Below, one piece after another: positions 23,745 through 31,742 of a DNA stretch of 45,544 nt. Source of the stretch: Micromonospora echinofusca (lineage in GTDB: Bacteria > Actinomycetota > Actinomycetes > Mycobacteriales > Micromonosporaceae); the NCBI RefSeq assembly GCF_017614955.1, contig NZ_WVUH01000009.1, positions 1-45,544 of the forward strand. The letters are read 5' to 3'. The notes beneath the pieces are model-generated. The model worked only from the letters and a program-made list of their open reading frames with translations. It was not told the origin of the DNA and did no database searches. Position 1 is the stretch's first letter; each line of letters starts with the position of its first letter. Both the position numbers and the translations under genes were made by a program.

Positions 23745-23792
23745 AGGAAGGGCCCCTTCCTATCGCTTTCGGTATAGGAAGGGGCCCTTCCT
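23745..23792. terminator. Nested-palindrome bidirectional terminator
   Basis: AGGAAGGGCCCCTTCCTAT and its exact reverse complement ATAGGAAGGGGCCCTTCCT form a 19-bp stem around a short loop. Each arm is also nearly self-complementary. It lies 5 bases after the amidase stop and between convergent genes. A related element occurs at 26934-26981. Confidence 0.8.
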
Positions 23793-23855
23793 AACGCGCC
23801 GGCTCAGGGTGCGCGTGACGCCGGCCGGCACGCCGGGCTCGGCCGGCCTCCCGGC

Positions 23856-24860
23856 TCAGGCCAGGTCGCGGCGGCGGAACGCGGTGAACGAGGCGGCCAC
23901 GGCACCCGCCACCAGCAGGGTCAGGACCAGCAGCCCGCCCCGCCAGGTGATCTCGTACATGCCGTCACAAAAGGACTCGATCGGTCGGCAGGCCTGGTTG
24001 TCCCAGAACTCCACCCGGCCGACCAGCCACGCGCCCAGGTAGGAGCTGAGCATCCACTGGTCCGGGCGGGCCACCTCGATGATCTCGAACACCACCCGGG
24101 CACCCAGCTCCCACAGCACGACGTACCCGGCGAAGGTGCCGAGCGCGGCGGCGGTGTGCCGGCCCAGCGTCGCCACCGAGAAGCCGAGCGTGCCCGCCAT
24201 CAGCACCAGCACCAGGCCCCGCAGGTACGTCAGGGACAGGTCGGTCCAGAACGTGGCCGTCGGGTCGCCGACGAGCCCGCCCACGACGGCGATCAGCCAG
24301 AACGCCCCGAGGTAGAGCAGCGACGACAGCACCGACACGACGAGGACCGTGCCGAGCAGCGCACCCAGCTTGGTGCCCAGCACGGTCATCCGCTGCGGAC
24401 GCCAGAGCAGCAGGTTGGTCATGCCCCCCGAGGTCAGGTCGGCGCCGATGTAGGAGGCGCCGACCAGGAAGGCGAAGAGCATCAGGAACGCGATCAGGAA
24501 GTAGAGCAGCGGACGGATCTGCTGGTCGAAGACGAAGACCTGGTACAGGAAGTCCCCGGCGGAGGGCAGATGCTTCGACCGGGCCGGATCCATTTCGGCG
24601 CAGTTGGCGGGGTACCCGTCCTGCCCCGGCTGGACACCCGCCGCCCGCGCCGCCAGGCAGTTCTGGTACGCCTGCACCATCTCCTGCCGGGCCGTGGCGG
24701 CCTGCTGCTCGGCCCGGGTCACCTCGACCTGGGTAGGCCGGTGCGAGCTGGCCAGGGTGGTGGCGATGGTGATGCCGAACGCGGCGATCAGCAGCACCAC
24801 CATGAGCTGGACGAACCGGCGGGCGGTCAGCCGCTCCAGTTCCGCGCGGACCAGGTTCAC
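23856..24860 (-). CDS. ABC-2-type transporter permease
   Basis: A 334-aa membrane protein of the ABC-2/NatB-like type. The first helix follows a basic start (RAELERLTARRF). A long extracytoplasmic loop (about 45-110) contains two cysteines and a coiled stretch. Five further helices follow, the first after the loop being LLYFLIAFLMLFAFLVGASYIGADLTSGGM, and the SGGMTNLLLWRPQR cytoplasmic loop is the typical ABC-2 coupling region. The start is GTG at 24860, overlapping the stop of the ATPase gene by 4 bases, so the two are translationally coupled. The pair forms an exporter or lantibiotic/drug-resistance-type transporter; its substrate is unknown. Confidence 0.85.
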   Translation of the reverse strand: MNLVRAELERLTARRFVQLMVVLLIAAFGITIATTLASSHRPTQVEVTRAEQQAATARQEMVQAYQNCLAARAAGVQPGQDGYPANCAEMDPARSKHLPSAGDFLYQVFVFDQQIRPLLYFLIAFLMLFAFLVGASYIGADLTSGGMTNLLLWRPQRMTVLGTKLGALLGTVLVVSVLSSLLYLGAFWLIAVVGGLVGDPTATFWTDLSLTYLRGLVLVLMAGTLGFSVATLGRHTAAALGTFAGYVVLWELGARVVFEIIEVARPDQWMLSSYLGAWLVGRVEFWDNQACRPIESFCDGMYEITWRGGLLVLTLLVAGAVAASFTAFRRRDLA

Positions 24861-25897
24861 GCCGGCACCTCCCCGGATCCGGTGGCCGTCGGGCCGAGTT
24901 CGATGACCCGCTCCGGTTCCCCAGCATCCCGGCCGGTGCCGCGGTCCGGTGGTGCGGTGTGTTCCGGTCCGGTGCCCGCGGACCGGTGGCCGGTACCGGT
25001 CAGTTCGAGGAAGACGCTCTCCAGGTCCGGCGTCAACGGCGTCACCTCCCGTACCCAGAGGCCCTGCTCGCCGAGGGTGCGGGCGATCGCGGTGGGGTCC
25101 GCGACCTGCTGGACCACCAGGTGGTCCGGATGCCCGACCACCGTCAGGCCGGCGGCGCCGAGCAGCTCGGCGGCCCGGTCCAGCTCGGCCACCCGGACCC
25201 GGTACTCGCCGTGGTCGAAACCGGCGAGCACCTCGTCGACCCGACCGGCCACCACCCGGCGGCCCCGGGAGATGATCGTCACGTGGTCGCAGATCAGCTG
25301 GATCTCCGCGAGGATGTGGCTGGAGACCAGCACGGTCACCCCGGCCGCTGCCAGGTCACGCATCAGGTCGCGCATCTCCCGGATACCGGCCGGGTCGAGG
25401 CCGTTCGCCGGCTCGTCCAGGATCAGCAGCTCCGGCTCCTTCAGCAGCGCCGAGGCCACCGCCAGTCGCTGTTTCATGCCCAACGAGTACGACCGGACCC
25501 GCTCGTCGGCCCGGTCGGCCAACCCGACCTGCTCCAGTACCGCGTCCACCCGGCTGGTCGGCACCCCACCCGCCACGGCCAGCAGCCGTAGCGTCCGCCG
25601 GCCGGTGAAGTTGCCGAAGAACTGCGGGCTCTCCACGATCGCGCCGACCCGGCCGGCGACCTGGGGCAGCCGCTCGGGTGCCGGTTCCCCGAACACCGTC
25701 ATCCGCCCGGAGTCGGCGCGTACCAGCCCGAGCAGGGCGCGCAGCGTGGTCGTCTTGCCCGAGCCGTTCGGGCCGAGGAAACCGTGGATCTGACCGGACT
25801 CCACCAGCAGGTCGAAGCCGTCCAGCGCCACGTGGGCACCGCCGCGCAGCCGGCGGAACGTCTTGCGCAGGCCGGATATCTCGATGACCGTACTCAT
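24857..25897 (-). CDS. ABC transporter ATP-binding protein
   Basis: A 346-aa ATPase. Walker A is GPNGSGKTTT (about 43-52), the signature is YSLGMKQRLAVASALL in place of LSGGQ, Walker B is LLILDEPANGLD and the switch His follows in LVSSHILAEI. The C-terminal ~110 residues are an accessory tail with a poorly conserved Thr/Gly/Pro-rich end. This arrangement is typical of CcmA/NatA-like subunits of ABC-2 exporters. The ATG at 25897 has no ribosome-binding site of its own. It overlaps the stop codon of a 9-codon upstream ORF that does have a perfect site, so its translation likely depends on coupling. Confidence 0.9.
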   Translation of the reverse strand: MSTVIEISGLRKTFRRLRGGAHVALDGFDLLVESGQIHGFLGPNGSGKTTTLRALLGLVRADSGRMTVFGEPAPERLPQVAGRVGAIVESPQFFGNFTGRRTLRLLAVAGGVPTSRVDAVLEQVGLADRADERVRSYSLGMKQRLAVASALLKEPELLILDEPANGLDPAGIREMRDLMRDLAAAGVTVLVSSHILAEIQLICDHVTIISRGRRVVAGRVDEVLAGFDHGEYRVRVAELDRAAELLGAAGLTVVGHPDHLVVQQVADPTAIARTLGEQGLWVREVTPLTPDLESVFLELTGTGHRSAGTGPEHTAPPDRGTGRDAGEPERVIELGPTATGSGEVPA

Positions 25898-25923
25898 GCG
25901 GGGACCGGATCGGGGTGGCTCAT
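25894..25923 (-). CDS. Nine-codon leader ORF of the ABC operon
   Basis: ATG at 25923 reads MSHPDPVPA and stops at TGA 25894, overlapping the ATPase ATG as ATGA. GGAGGT lies 4 bases before this ATG and is the only good ribosome-binding site in the region. Two explanations fit: a short coupling or attenuation leader, or the true N terminus of the ATPase separated by a frameshift. Peptide content (four of nine residues Pro or Ala) is compatible with ribosome stalling control, but that is speculative. Confidence 0.45.
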   Translation of the reverse strand: MSHPDPVPA

Positions 25924-26014
25924 GCGGACCTCCGGGTGATCAGTGACACGGCGCACCCTACGGTGCCGGTGATGTCCGTGGGGGGCGGGTCGGGCTGCGT
26001 GGTTGGATGTCCGG

Positions 26015-26857
26015 GTGCCTACTGACCTGGTCCCCGGCGCCAGTGGCGCCGCCCCCACCCCCTCGCCCGTGACCGCCGACGTGGTCGTCGACCTGGCCGG
26101 GGTCAGCGTGCTCCGGTCCGGCACGCGGCTGCTCGACACCGTCGACTGGCGGGTTGAGCTGGACGAACGCTGGGTGGTCCTCGGCCCCAACGGGGCCGGC
26201 AAGACCACCCTGCTGAACCTGGCCGCCGCCCGGCTGCACCCCACCACCGGGGTCGCCCACGTGCTCGGTGAGCGCATCGGCCGGACCGACATCGCCGAAC
26301 TGCGTACCCGGATCGGCCTCTCCACCGCGGCGCTCGCCGAACGGATCCCCGCCGACGAACCGGTCAGCGACGTGGTCCTGACCGCCGCCTGGTCGGTGGT
26401 CGGCCGCTGGCGGGAACGCTACGACGCGATGGACGCCGCGCGGGCCGTCGCGCTCCTCGACCAGCTCGGTGTCGGCTCGTTGGCGGACCGGACGTACGGC
26501 ACCCTCTCGGAGGGGGAGCGGAAGCGGGTGCAGATCGCCCGGGCCCTGATGACCGACCCGGAGCTGCTGCTGCTCGACGAACCGGCCGCCGGGCTCGACC
26601 TCGGCGGGCGGGAGGACCTGGTGGCCCGGCTGGCCGAGCTGGCGTACGACCCGGACGCCCCGGCGCTGGTCCTGGTCACCCACCACGTCGAGGAGATCCC
26701 GCCCGGCTTCACCCACGCACTGCTGCTGCGGGACGGCCGGATCGTCGCCCAGGGGCTGCTCGACGACACCCTGACCGGGGAGAACCTGACCGAGACGTTC
26801 GGACTGCCCCTGGTGGTGCAGCGCCACGGCGACCGGTACACCGCCCGCGCCGCCTGA
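26015..26857 (+). CDS. ABC transporter ATP-binding protein (stand-alone)
   Basis: A 280-aa ATPase. Walker A is GPNGAGKTTLL, the signature region TLSEGERKRVQIARALM, Walker B LLLLDEPAAGLD and the switch His in VTHHVEEIP. VHLxPTTGVAHVLGERIGR-type features and the HHVEEIPPGFTHALLLRDGRIVAQG tail place it near the YlmA/ModF group of iron- or molybdate-type ATPases, which often lack a neighbouring permease. None lies beside it here. GTG 26015 is the likely start; TTG 26003 is an alternative and neither has a strong ribosome-binding site. It is divergent from the ABC exporter operon. Confidence 0.82.
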   Translation: MPTDLVPGASGAAPTPSPVTADVVVDLAGVSVLRSGTRLLDTVDWRVELDERWVVLGPNGAGKTTLLNLAAARLHPTTGVAHVLGERIGRTDIAELRTRIGLSTAALAERIPADEPVSDVVLTAAWSVVGRWRERYDAMDAARAVALLDQLGVGSLADRTYGTLSEGERKRVQIARALMTDPELLLLDEPAAGLDLGGREDLVARLAELAYDPDAPALVLVTHHVEEIPPGFTHALLLRDGRIVAQGLLDDTLTGENLTETFGLPLVVQRHGDRYTARAA

Positions 26858-26863
26858 GCGAGC

Positions 26864-26931
26864 GCATGCCGCGCGGGTGCGCACGCCGTGCGGGTGGGCA
26901 TGCCGTGCGGGTGGGCACGCCGCGCGGAGTG
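26864..26931. repeat. 17-base tandem repeat, four copies
   Basis: Four consecutive 17-base units with the pattern GCAYGCCGYGCGGGTGG, differing at one to four positions, lie 6 bases after the ATPase stop codon and run directly into the palindromic terminator at 26934. They are not in a recognised gene. Confidence 0.75.
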
Positions 26932-26933
26932 TT

Positions 26934-26981
26934 AGGAAGGGGCCCTTCCTCTACCGGAAACGTTAGGAAGGGGCCCTTCCT
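26934..26981. terminator. Palindromic repeat terminator between convergent genes
   Basis: Two direct copies of AGGAAGGGGCCCTTCCT (26934-26950 and 26965-26981), each self-complementary with 8-base arms, are separated by 14 bases. Because the unit is a near palindrome, the two copies can also pair with each other. Related to the element at 23745-23792. Confidence 0.75.
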
Positions 26982-26988
26982 TGCACTC

Positions 26989-27960
26989 TCAGCGGAGTGC
27001 GTCGGCGGCGAGGGTGATGTGCGCGACGGCCAGCTGCGGGTCCGGGGGCGGGACGAGCACCACCGCGTCCGCCCCGGCCTCCGCCAGGGCGGCCAGCGCG
27101 GCCCGGCACTGTGCGGGCGTACCGGCCACCGCGAACCGGTCCACATAGCTGTCCGGTAGGGCCGCCGCCAGTGCCGCCACGTCGTCCCCGGTGGCGGCCC
27201 GCAGCGCGGTGACCTCCTCGGCCAGGTCGACGTCGGCCGCCGCCGGTGCCCGGCCGGCGGAGAGCAGCCGGGCGATCTCCGTGCGGGCGCTGGCCCGGGC
27301 GGAGTCGAAGTCGAAGAAGGCGTACACGGTCACCCGGTGCGGGTCGGTCCGGCCGGCCGCCCGGCGGCCCTGCTCGATCTGCTCCCGGGCCCACCGCACG
27401 TACGCCGGGCTCGCGCACTCGGCCAGGATGGTGCCGTCGGCGAGCTGACCGGACAGGCGCAGGGAGCGTTCGTTGCGTACCCCGGTGGCGACCGGCAGCG
27501 GCCCGGCCGGCGGGTACGCCAGCGTCACCCCGTCGAGCCGGACGTGCCGACCGCTCACCGAGACGGTCTCCCCGCCGAGCAGGGCGCGTACCGCCTCGAC
27601 CGTCTCGCCGAGCACCGCCAGGGGTGACGGGTGCCCGGCGCCGACCTGCTGTACCCAGTCGGCCATGCCGTGACCGAATCCGGGCAGGATCCGGCCGGGG
27701 AACATCCGGTCCAGGTTGGCCAGTTCCATGGCGGCGAGCGCCGGGTTGCGGAACGCGGCCGGCATGATGCCCAGCCCGATCCGCAGCCGTTCGGTGACCG
27801 CGGCGGCCACCGACACCGACGAGACCGCACCGGCGAAGAAGCAGTCCTCGACCAGCCACAACTCGTCGTAGCCGAGCCGCTCGACCAGGCGCGCGTACGC
27901 CGGCAGGTTCTCCGGCGGGCTGTCGCAGCGGTACATCACTCCGATCGGCATGTCCGTCAT
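26989..27960 (-). CDS. LLM-class flavin/F420-dependent oxidoreductase-like protein
   Basis: A 323-aa luciferase-like monooxygenase-fold protein. Family marks are the opening GVMYRCDSPPENLPAYARLVERLGYDELWLVEDCFF, the strand RLRIGLGIMPAAFRNPALAAMELANLDRMFPGRILPGFGHG, and a later LADGTILAE/SPAYVRWAREQI segment typical of F420-dependent enzymes such as the tetrahydromethanopterin-reductase-like group. In actinobacteria this fold commonly uses F420. The substrate is unknown. The start is ATG 27960 or, with better spacing to GTGAGG, ATG 27951. It diverges from the ribokinase gene. Confidence 0.85.
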   Translation of the reverse strand: MTDMPIGVMYRCDSPPENLPAYARLVERLGYDELWLVEDCFFAGAVSSVSVAAAVTERLRIGLGIMPAAFRNPALAAMELANLDRMFPGRILPGFGHGMADWVQQVGAGHPSPLAVLGETVEAVRALLGGETVSVSGRHVRLDGVTLAYPPAGPLPVATGVRNERSLRLSGQLADGTILAECASPAYVRWAREQIEQGRRAAGRTDPHRVTVYAFFDFDSARASARTEIARLLSAGRAPAAADVDLAEEVTALRAATGDDVAALAAALPDSYVDRFAVAGTPAQCRAALAALAEAGADAVVLVPPPDPQLAVAHITLAADALR

Positions 27961-28044
27961 GCCTCACAAGCCTGCCATGGGCCGGGCCGATCCGGGGGTA
28001 GCCCTAGACTCACCGCGACGTTCGATGTGGCAGGGAGGTGCCGG

Positions 28045-28944
28045 GTGGACCGGACCAGGGTGGTGGTCGTGGGCAGCGCCAACATGGACCTGGTCGCCAC
28101 CACGCCGACGCTGCCCGGTCGGGGCGAGACCGCGCTGGGCAGCGACTTCGTCATGGTGGCCGGCGGCAAGGGCGCCAACCAGGCGATCGCGGCCAGCCGC
28201 GCGGGTGCCGCCTGCACCCTGCTCGGCGCGATCGGCTCGGACTCCTTCGGGGTCACCCTGAAGGCCCGGATCGCGGGGGCCGGCGTCGACACCGAGCACC
28301 TGCGGGTGGTGTATGGCGCCTCCGGGGTAGCCCTGGTGATGGTGGACGGCGGCGGGCAGAGCGCGGTCCTGGTCACCCCGGGGGCGAACGCCTCCCTCAC
28401 CGGGCTGACCGGCAGCGAACTCGACGTGATCCGGCGCGCCGACGTACTGGTCGCGCAGTTGGAGACGCCCCTGGAGGCGGTCACCGAGGCGGTACTGGCC
28501 GCCCGGTCGGCGGGTACCCGGGTGCTGCTCAACGCGGCGCCGGCCCGGGAGGTACCGGCGGACCTGCTCGCCGCCGTGGACCTGCTGGTCGCCAAGGAGA
28601 AGCACGCCCCGGCGATCGTGGGCGCCGCCCCGGACGTGCGGGCCGCCCTGCTGGACCTGGTACCCCGGGTGGCACTGACCCTCGGGGCGCAGGGTGCCTG
28701 GTACGGCGACCGGGACGGGACGGCGGTGCACGTCCCGGCGGTGAAGGTCGACGTGGTCGACTCCACGGCGTCCGGGGACGCGTTCACCGGTGCCCTCGCG
28801 GTGGCCTGGGGCGAGGGTCGGGACCTGGTGTCGGCGGTGGCCTGGGCGACGGCGGCCGGTGCGGCCTGCGCCCGGCGGCTCGGCGCCTCGGTGGCCCTGC
28901 CGCACCGCGCCGAGATCGACGAGTTGTACACCGCACCGGTCTGA
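28045..28944 (+). CDS. rbsK: Ribokinase (PfkB family)
   Basis: A 299-aa sugar kinase that phosphorylates ribose or a related sugar at the 5-hydroxyl. PfkB signature 1 reads AGGKGANQAIAASRAGA with the preceding GSANMDLV strand and LPGRGET loop. Signature 2 with the catalytic Asp is VDSTASGDAFTGALA; the usual DTTGAGD appears here as DSTASGD. ALTLGAQGAWYG is the ATP-binding strand. GTG 28045 is preceded by GGGAGGTG at 5 bases. No ribose transporter is adjacent, so it may serve nucleoside salvage. Ribokinase is the best call, but another PfkB specificity is possible. Confidence 0.8.
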   Translation: MDRTRVVVVGSANMDLVATTPTLPGRGETALGSDFVMVAGGKGANQAIAASRAGAACTLLGAIGSDSFGVTLKARIAGAGVDTEHLRVVYGASGVALVMVDGGGQSAVLVTPGANASLTGLTGSELDVIRRADVLVAQLETPLEAVTEAVLAARSAGTRVLLNAAPAREVPADLLAAVDLLVAKEKHAPAIVGAAPDVRAALLDLVPRVALTLGAQGAWYGDRDGTAVHVPAVKVDVVDSTASGDAFTGALAVAWGEGRDLVSAVAWATAAGAACARRLGASVALPHRAEIDELYTAPV

Positions 28945-29005
28945 GCCACCCGGCGGCGCATGCCCGTTCGGCCCGGTGGTTGAGCCGGCCGGGCACGATG
29001 GGGAC

Positions 29006-29416
29006 ATGGTCCGGTTTCTGCTCAATCTTCTCTGGCTGGTCTTCGGTAGCGGCATCGTGCTGGCGATCGGGTACGGCATCGCGGCGCTGATCTGCTTCGC
29101 GCTGGTGGTGACCATTCCGTTCGGTGTGGCATCGCTGCGGCTGGCCTACTACTCGCTCTGGCCGTTCGGTCGCACGCTGGTACCGAAGCCGGGCGTGGGG
29201 GTCGCCTCCGGGCTGGCGAACGTGCTCTGGCTGATCGTCGCCGGCTGGTGGCTGGCCCTGTCGCACATCGTCGCCGGGGTGGGGCTCTGCCTGACGGTCG
29301 TCGGGATCCCGTTCGGGATCGCCAACTTCAAGCTGGTACCGGCGGCGCTCTGGCCACTCGGCCGGGAGGTGGTCGAGGTCGACGACCTGCGCCGGCCCGG
29401 CCTCAGCCCGGTCTGA
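29006..29416 (+). CDS. YccF-domain membrane protein
   Basis: A 136-aa membrane protein with two copies of the YccF motif. Each has a helix pair followed by a T-[IV]-[VP]-[FG]-I-PFG-x-A loop: VVTIPFGVASLRLAYYSLWPFG and VVGIPFGIANFKLVPAALWPLG. Four helices are predicted. The family is widespread in bacteria with unknown function. ATG 29006 has only a weak GATGGGG ahead of it. Its last codons and stop lie in a 33-base tandem duplication shared with the 3' end of the convergent regulator gene. Confidence 0.85.
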   Translation: MVRFLLNLLWLVFGSGIVLAIGYGIAALICFALVVTIPFGVASLRLAYYSLWPFGRTLVPKPGVGVASGLANVLWLIVAGWWLALSHIVAGVGLCLTVVGIPFGIANFKLVPAALWPLGREVVEVDDLRRPGLSPV

Positions 29417-29472
29417 CCCGCGTCGGCCGGGGCGGAAGGCCCGGTCTGACCCGCGTCAGCCCTGGCGGAAGG
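29407..29472. repeat. 33-base tandem duplication across two convergent stops
   Basis: Copies at 29407-29439 and 29440-29472 both start CCCGGTCTGACCCGCGTC and end GGCGGAAGG, with a few differences in the middle. The first contains the YccF stop codon; the second contains the stop codon of the leftward regulator gene. Confidence 0.75.
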
Positions 29473-30469
29473 CCCGCCGGTACGCCGACGGCGAGGTGTG
29501 CACCGTCCGCCGGAAGTGGTGCCGGAAGGTGACCGCCGACTCGAAGCCGACCATCCGGGCGACCTCCTCGACCGGTGTGTCGGAGTGCTCCAGCAGGGCC
29601 AGGCTGGCCTGTACCCGTTGGTTGACCAACCATCGCACCGGCGGGGTACCGGTGACCCTGGTGAAGTGGCGGAGATAGCTGCGGGTCGACATGGTGGCCC
29701 GCTCGGCGAGGGCCCGCAGGGTGATCGGCGTACCGAGGTTGGCCAGCGCCCAGGCCATGCTCAGGGCGATCCGGTCCTCGCCCGCACCGGTGGCGAGCGG
29801 AGCCTCGATGAACTGTGCCTGCCCGCCGGAGCGGTGCGGTTGGGCGACCAGGCGGCGGGCCACCGCGTTGGCCACGGTCGCCCCGTGGTCCTGCCGGACC
29901 AGGTGCAGGCACAGGTCCAACCCGGCTGCGCTGCCCGCGCCGGTCAGCACGTCGCCGTGGTCGACGTAGAGCACCCCCGGATCCACGTCGACGGCGGGGT
30001 GACGCTGGCGCAGCCGGTCGGCGTACCGCCAGTGGGTGGTGGCCCGCCGGCCGTCGAGCAGCCCCGCTCCGGCCAACGCGAACGCCCCCGAGCAGATCGA
30101 GACGATCCGGGCACCCCGCCGGTGTGCCCGGTGGAGTGCGTCGACCAGCCGGGGGGACGGCCCGACGTCGACATCGGGTACGCCGGGCACGATCACGGTC
30201 TGTGCCGCAGCGAAGGCGTCCAGGCCGTGCCGGGTGTACAGACTCGCGCCGCCGACGACGTCGACGGGACCGGGGACCTCGGCGCAGACGGTGAGGTCGT
30301 ACCAGTCGACGTCGAACTCGGGTCGGGGCAGTCCGAAGACCTCGGTGACGATGCCCGTCTCGAAGACGGACATGCCGGGGTAGGCGAGTACCGACACGGT
30401 CCGTCGTCCGCTGCGGGCCGGGGCGGTTCCCCGCGCAGGCCGGGGCAGGTCCGGCCGGTGGTGGGACAT
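29456..30469 (-). CDS. GlxA-type regulator (DJ-1/PfpI + AraC HTH)
   Basis: A 337-aa regulator. The N-terminal DJ-1/PfpI-like domain (about 25-190) has the nucleophile-elbow-like SICSGAFALAGAGLLDGRRATTHW, with Cys in the usual place. The C-terminal AraC DNA-binding domain (about 230-335) has ITLRALAERATMSTRSYLRHFTRVTG and PVEEVARMVGFESAVTFRHHFRRTVHTSPSAYRRAF. Proteins of this type respond to small metabolites or stress. It diverges from a rhodanese gene, a commonly seen pairing, and probably regulates it. No ribosome-binding site precedes the ATG, but TAACAT lies 6 bases upstream, consistent with leaderless translation. Confidence 0.9.
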   Translation of the reverse strand: MSHHRPDLPRPARGTAPARSGRRTVSVLAYPGMSVFETGIVTEVFGLPRPEFDVDWYDLTVCAEVPGPVDVVGGASLYTRHGLDAFAAAQTVIVPGVPDVDVGPSPRLVDALHRAHRRGARIVSICSGAFALAGAGLLDGRRATTHWRYADRLRQRHPAVDVDPGVLYVDHGDVLTGAGSAAGLDLCLHLVRQDHGATVANAVARRLVAQPHRSGGQAQFIEAPLATGAGEDRIALSMAWALANLGTPITLRALAERATMSTRSYLRHFTRVTGTPPVRWLVNQRVQASLALLEHSDTPVEEVARMVGFESAVTFRHHFRRTVHTSPSAYRRAFRQG

Positions 30470-30475
30470 GGCGGG

Positions 30476-30481
30476 ATGTTA
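30476..30481 (-). promoter_or_regulatory. Leaderless -10 box of the GlxA-type regulator
   Basis: TAACAT on the minus strand ends 6 bases before the ATG at 30469, so transcription would start at or next to the start codon. No clear -35 box. Confidence 0.45.
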
Positions 30482-30540
30482 TCGGTGCCCGTCATCCTGG
30501 CCACTGTTGCCCGGTCCGGGCGGTGGGCAGGATCGACGGC

Positions 30541-30999
30541 ATGTCGAGAGTCCTCTCCGTGGCCGCCGCCCCCGCACCGGACGCGGTCGCCCACTTCGCC
30601 GCCCGGTTGTCGTACGAGACCGACGTCAGTGACGTGTACGCCGACCTGACCGCCGGGACGGCGGAGATCGTCGTGGTCGACTCCCGGTCCGGGGACGCCT
30701 GGCGACAGGGCCACCTTCCGGGTGCCGTGCACCTGCCGACCGCGCAGGTGCCGACGTCGGCCGGCACGCTGGTGCCGCCGGGTGCCACCGTCGTCACCTA
30801 CTGCTGGGGGCCGGGCTGCAACGGCGCCACCCGGGCGGCGCTCGCCTTCGCCCGCCTCGGTCACCCGGTCAAGGAGATGATCGGCGGATTCGAGTACTGG
30901 GTCCGCGAGGGCCTGCCGGTGGTCACCGCTTCCGGCCTGCATCGGCGGCCGGTCGACGGGCTGACCGCAGTCGGGCCGTCGAAGGACTGTGGCTGCTGA
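30541..30999 (+). CDS. Rhodanese-domain protein
   Basis: A 152-aa single-domain rhodanese, the fold that moves sulfane sulfur through a catalytic cysteine. VVDSRSGDAWRQGHLPGAVHLP is the CH2A-like opening motif and YCWGPGCNGATRAAL is the active-site loop, with Cys88 as the persulfide-forming residue and a second Cys93 in the loop. The loop C-W-G-P-G-C-N is found in the rhodanese partners of AraC-type regulators. It ends KDCGC, adding two further cysteines. The ATG at 30541 is used; GTG 30523 is in frame. Likely under control of the divergent regulator. Confidence 0.87.
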   Translation: MSRVLSVAAAPAPDAVAHFAARLSYETDVSDVYADLTAGTAEIVVVDSRSGDAWRQGHLPGAVHLPTAQVPTSAGTLVPPGATVVTYCWGPGCNGATRAALAFARLGHPVKEMIGGFEYWVREGLPVVTASGLHRRPVDGLTAVGPSKDCGC

Positions 31000-31050
31000 G
31001 CCGGCCGGCAGCGGCCAGCGGGCCGGCAGCGCGTCCGGCCGGTACCGCGC

Positions 31051-31698
31051 TCAGCCGGCGCTGTCCTCGCCGAGCCGGTTCTCGCCCCGGCGGCGCAGCA
31101 TCCCGAGGCCGGGGATCCCGGCGACCGCCAGTTTGAGGTCCCGGGTGACGTCGAGCAGGTCGTGCAGGTCCGGGCCCACCCGGTCCAGGGTGGCCAGGAT
31201 CGGCAGGATGTCCGAGGTGAGGTGCTGCTTGAGTTTCGGCAGCTCGTCGACGAGCCGGATGGCGGCGGTGACCTCCTCGTGGCTCAGCTCCTCGACGAAG
31301 CGACCGGCCATCGGTGCCGCCCGCCGCAGCGTGTCGGCATAGGCCGTCAGCAACTCGTCGGCGGTGCCCGCCGCGGTGGCCGCCCTGGTCACCGTGTCGG
31401 CGGCCCGGGTCGCCACCGTCTCCGCCCCGGCGACCACCGTGCCGGCCGCGCGGGTCACCCGTTCCGCGTCGTCGACCAGGGTCGCGGCAGCGGTCACCAC
31501 CCGGTCGGTACGGTCCAGCGTCGCCTCGACCCGGTCGACCACCTGGTTGATCCGGGTGAGCAGCGCCTCCACCCCGTCGAGCAGCGCGAAGGCCCGGGCG
31601 GGCAGACCGGCCAGCGCGGTGGCCGAGCCGAGTGCCTGGTCGACGGCGGACCGGGTCAGGCCGAGAACGTCGGAAGGACGGGGAAGGGGGATCGCCAT
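31051..31698 (-). CDS. Coiled-coil protein of unknown function
   Basis: A 215-aa protein that is nearly all helix. From about residue 45 to 120 it shows heptad-like repetition of Val/Ala/Leu with T-R-x-x-[DT] steps (LTRINQVVDRVEATLDRTDRVV...), ending in a more ordered segment ELPKLKQHLTSDILPILATLDRVGPDLHDLLDVTRDLK. No signal peptide or membrane helix is apparent. Similar actinobacterial proteins are often mislabelled as RuBisCO subunits; I see no basis for that here. A structural or membrane-associated scaffold is possible. The ATG at 31698 sits 47 nt before a repeat-containing gap. Confidence 0.75.
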   Translation of the reverse strand: MAIPLPRPSDVLGLTRSAVDQALGSATALAGLPARAFALLDGVEALLTRINQVVDRVEATLDRTDRVVTAAATLVDDAERVTRAAGTVVAGAETVATRAADTVTRAATAAGTADELLTAYADTLRRAAPMAGRFVEELSHEEVTAAIRLVDELPKLKQHLTSDILPILATLDRVGPDLHDLLDVTRDLKLAVAGIPGLGMLRRRGENRLGEDSAG

Positions 31699-31742
31699 GC
31701 ACCCAGTGTGCGTCGCGCCGGCCAGCGCCGCCCGGCGCCGCT

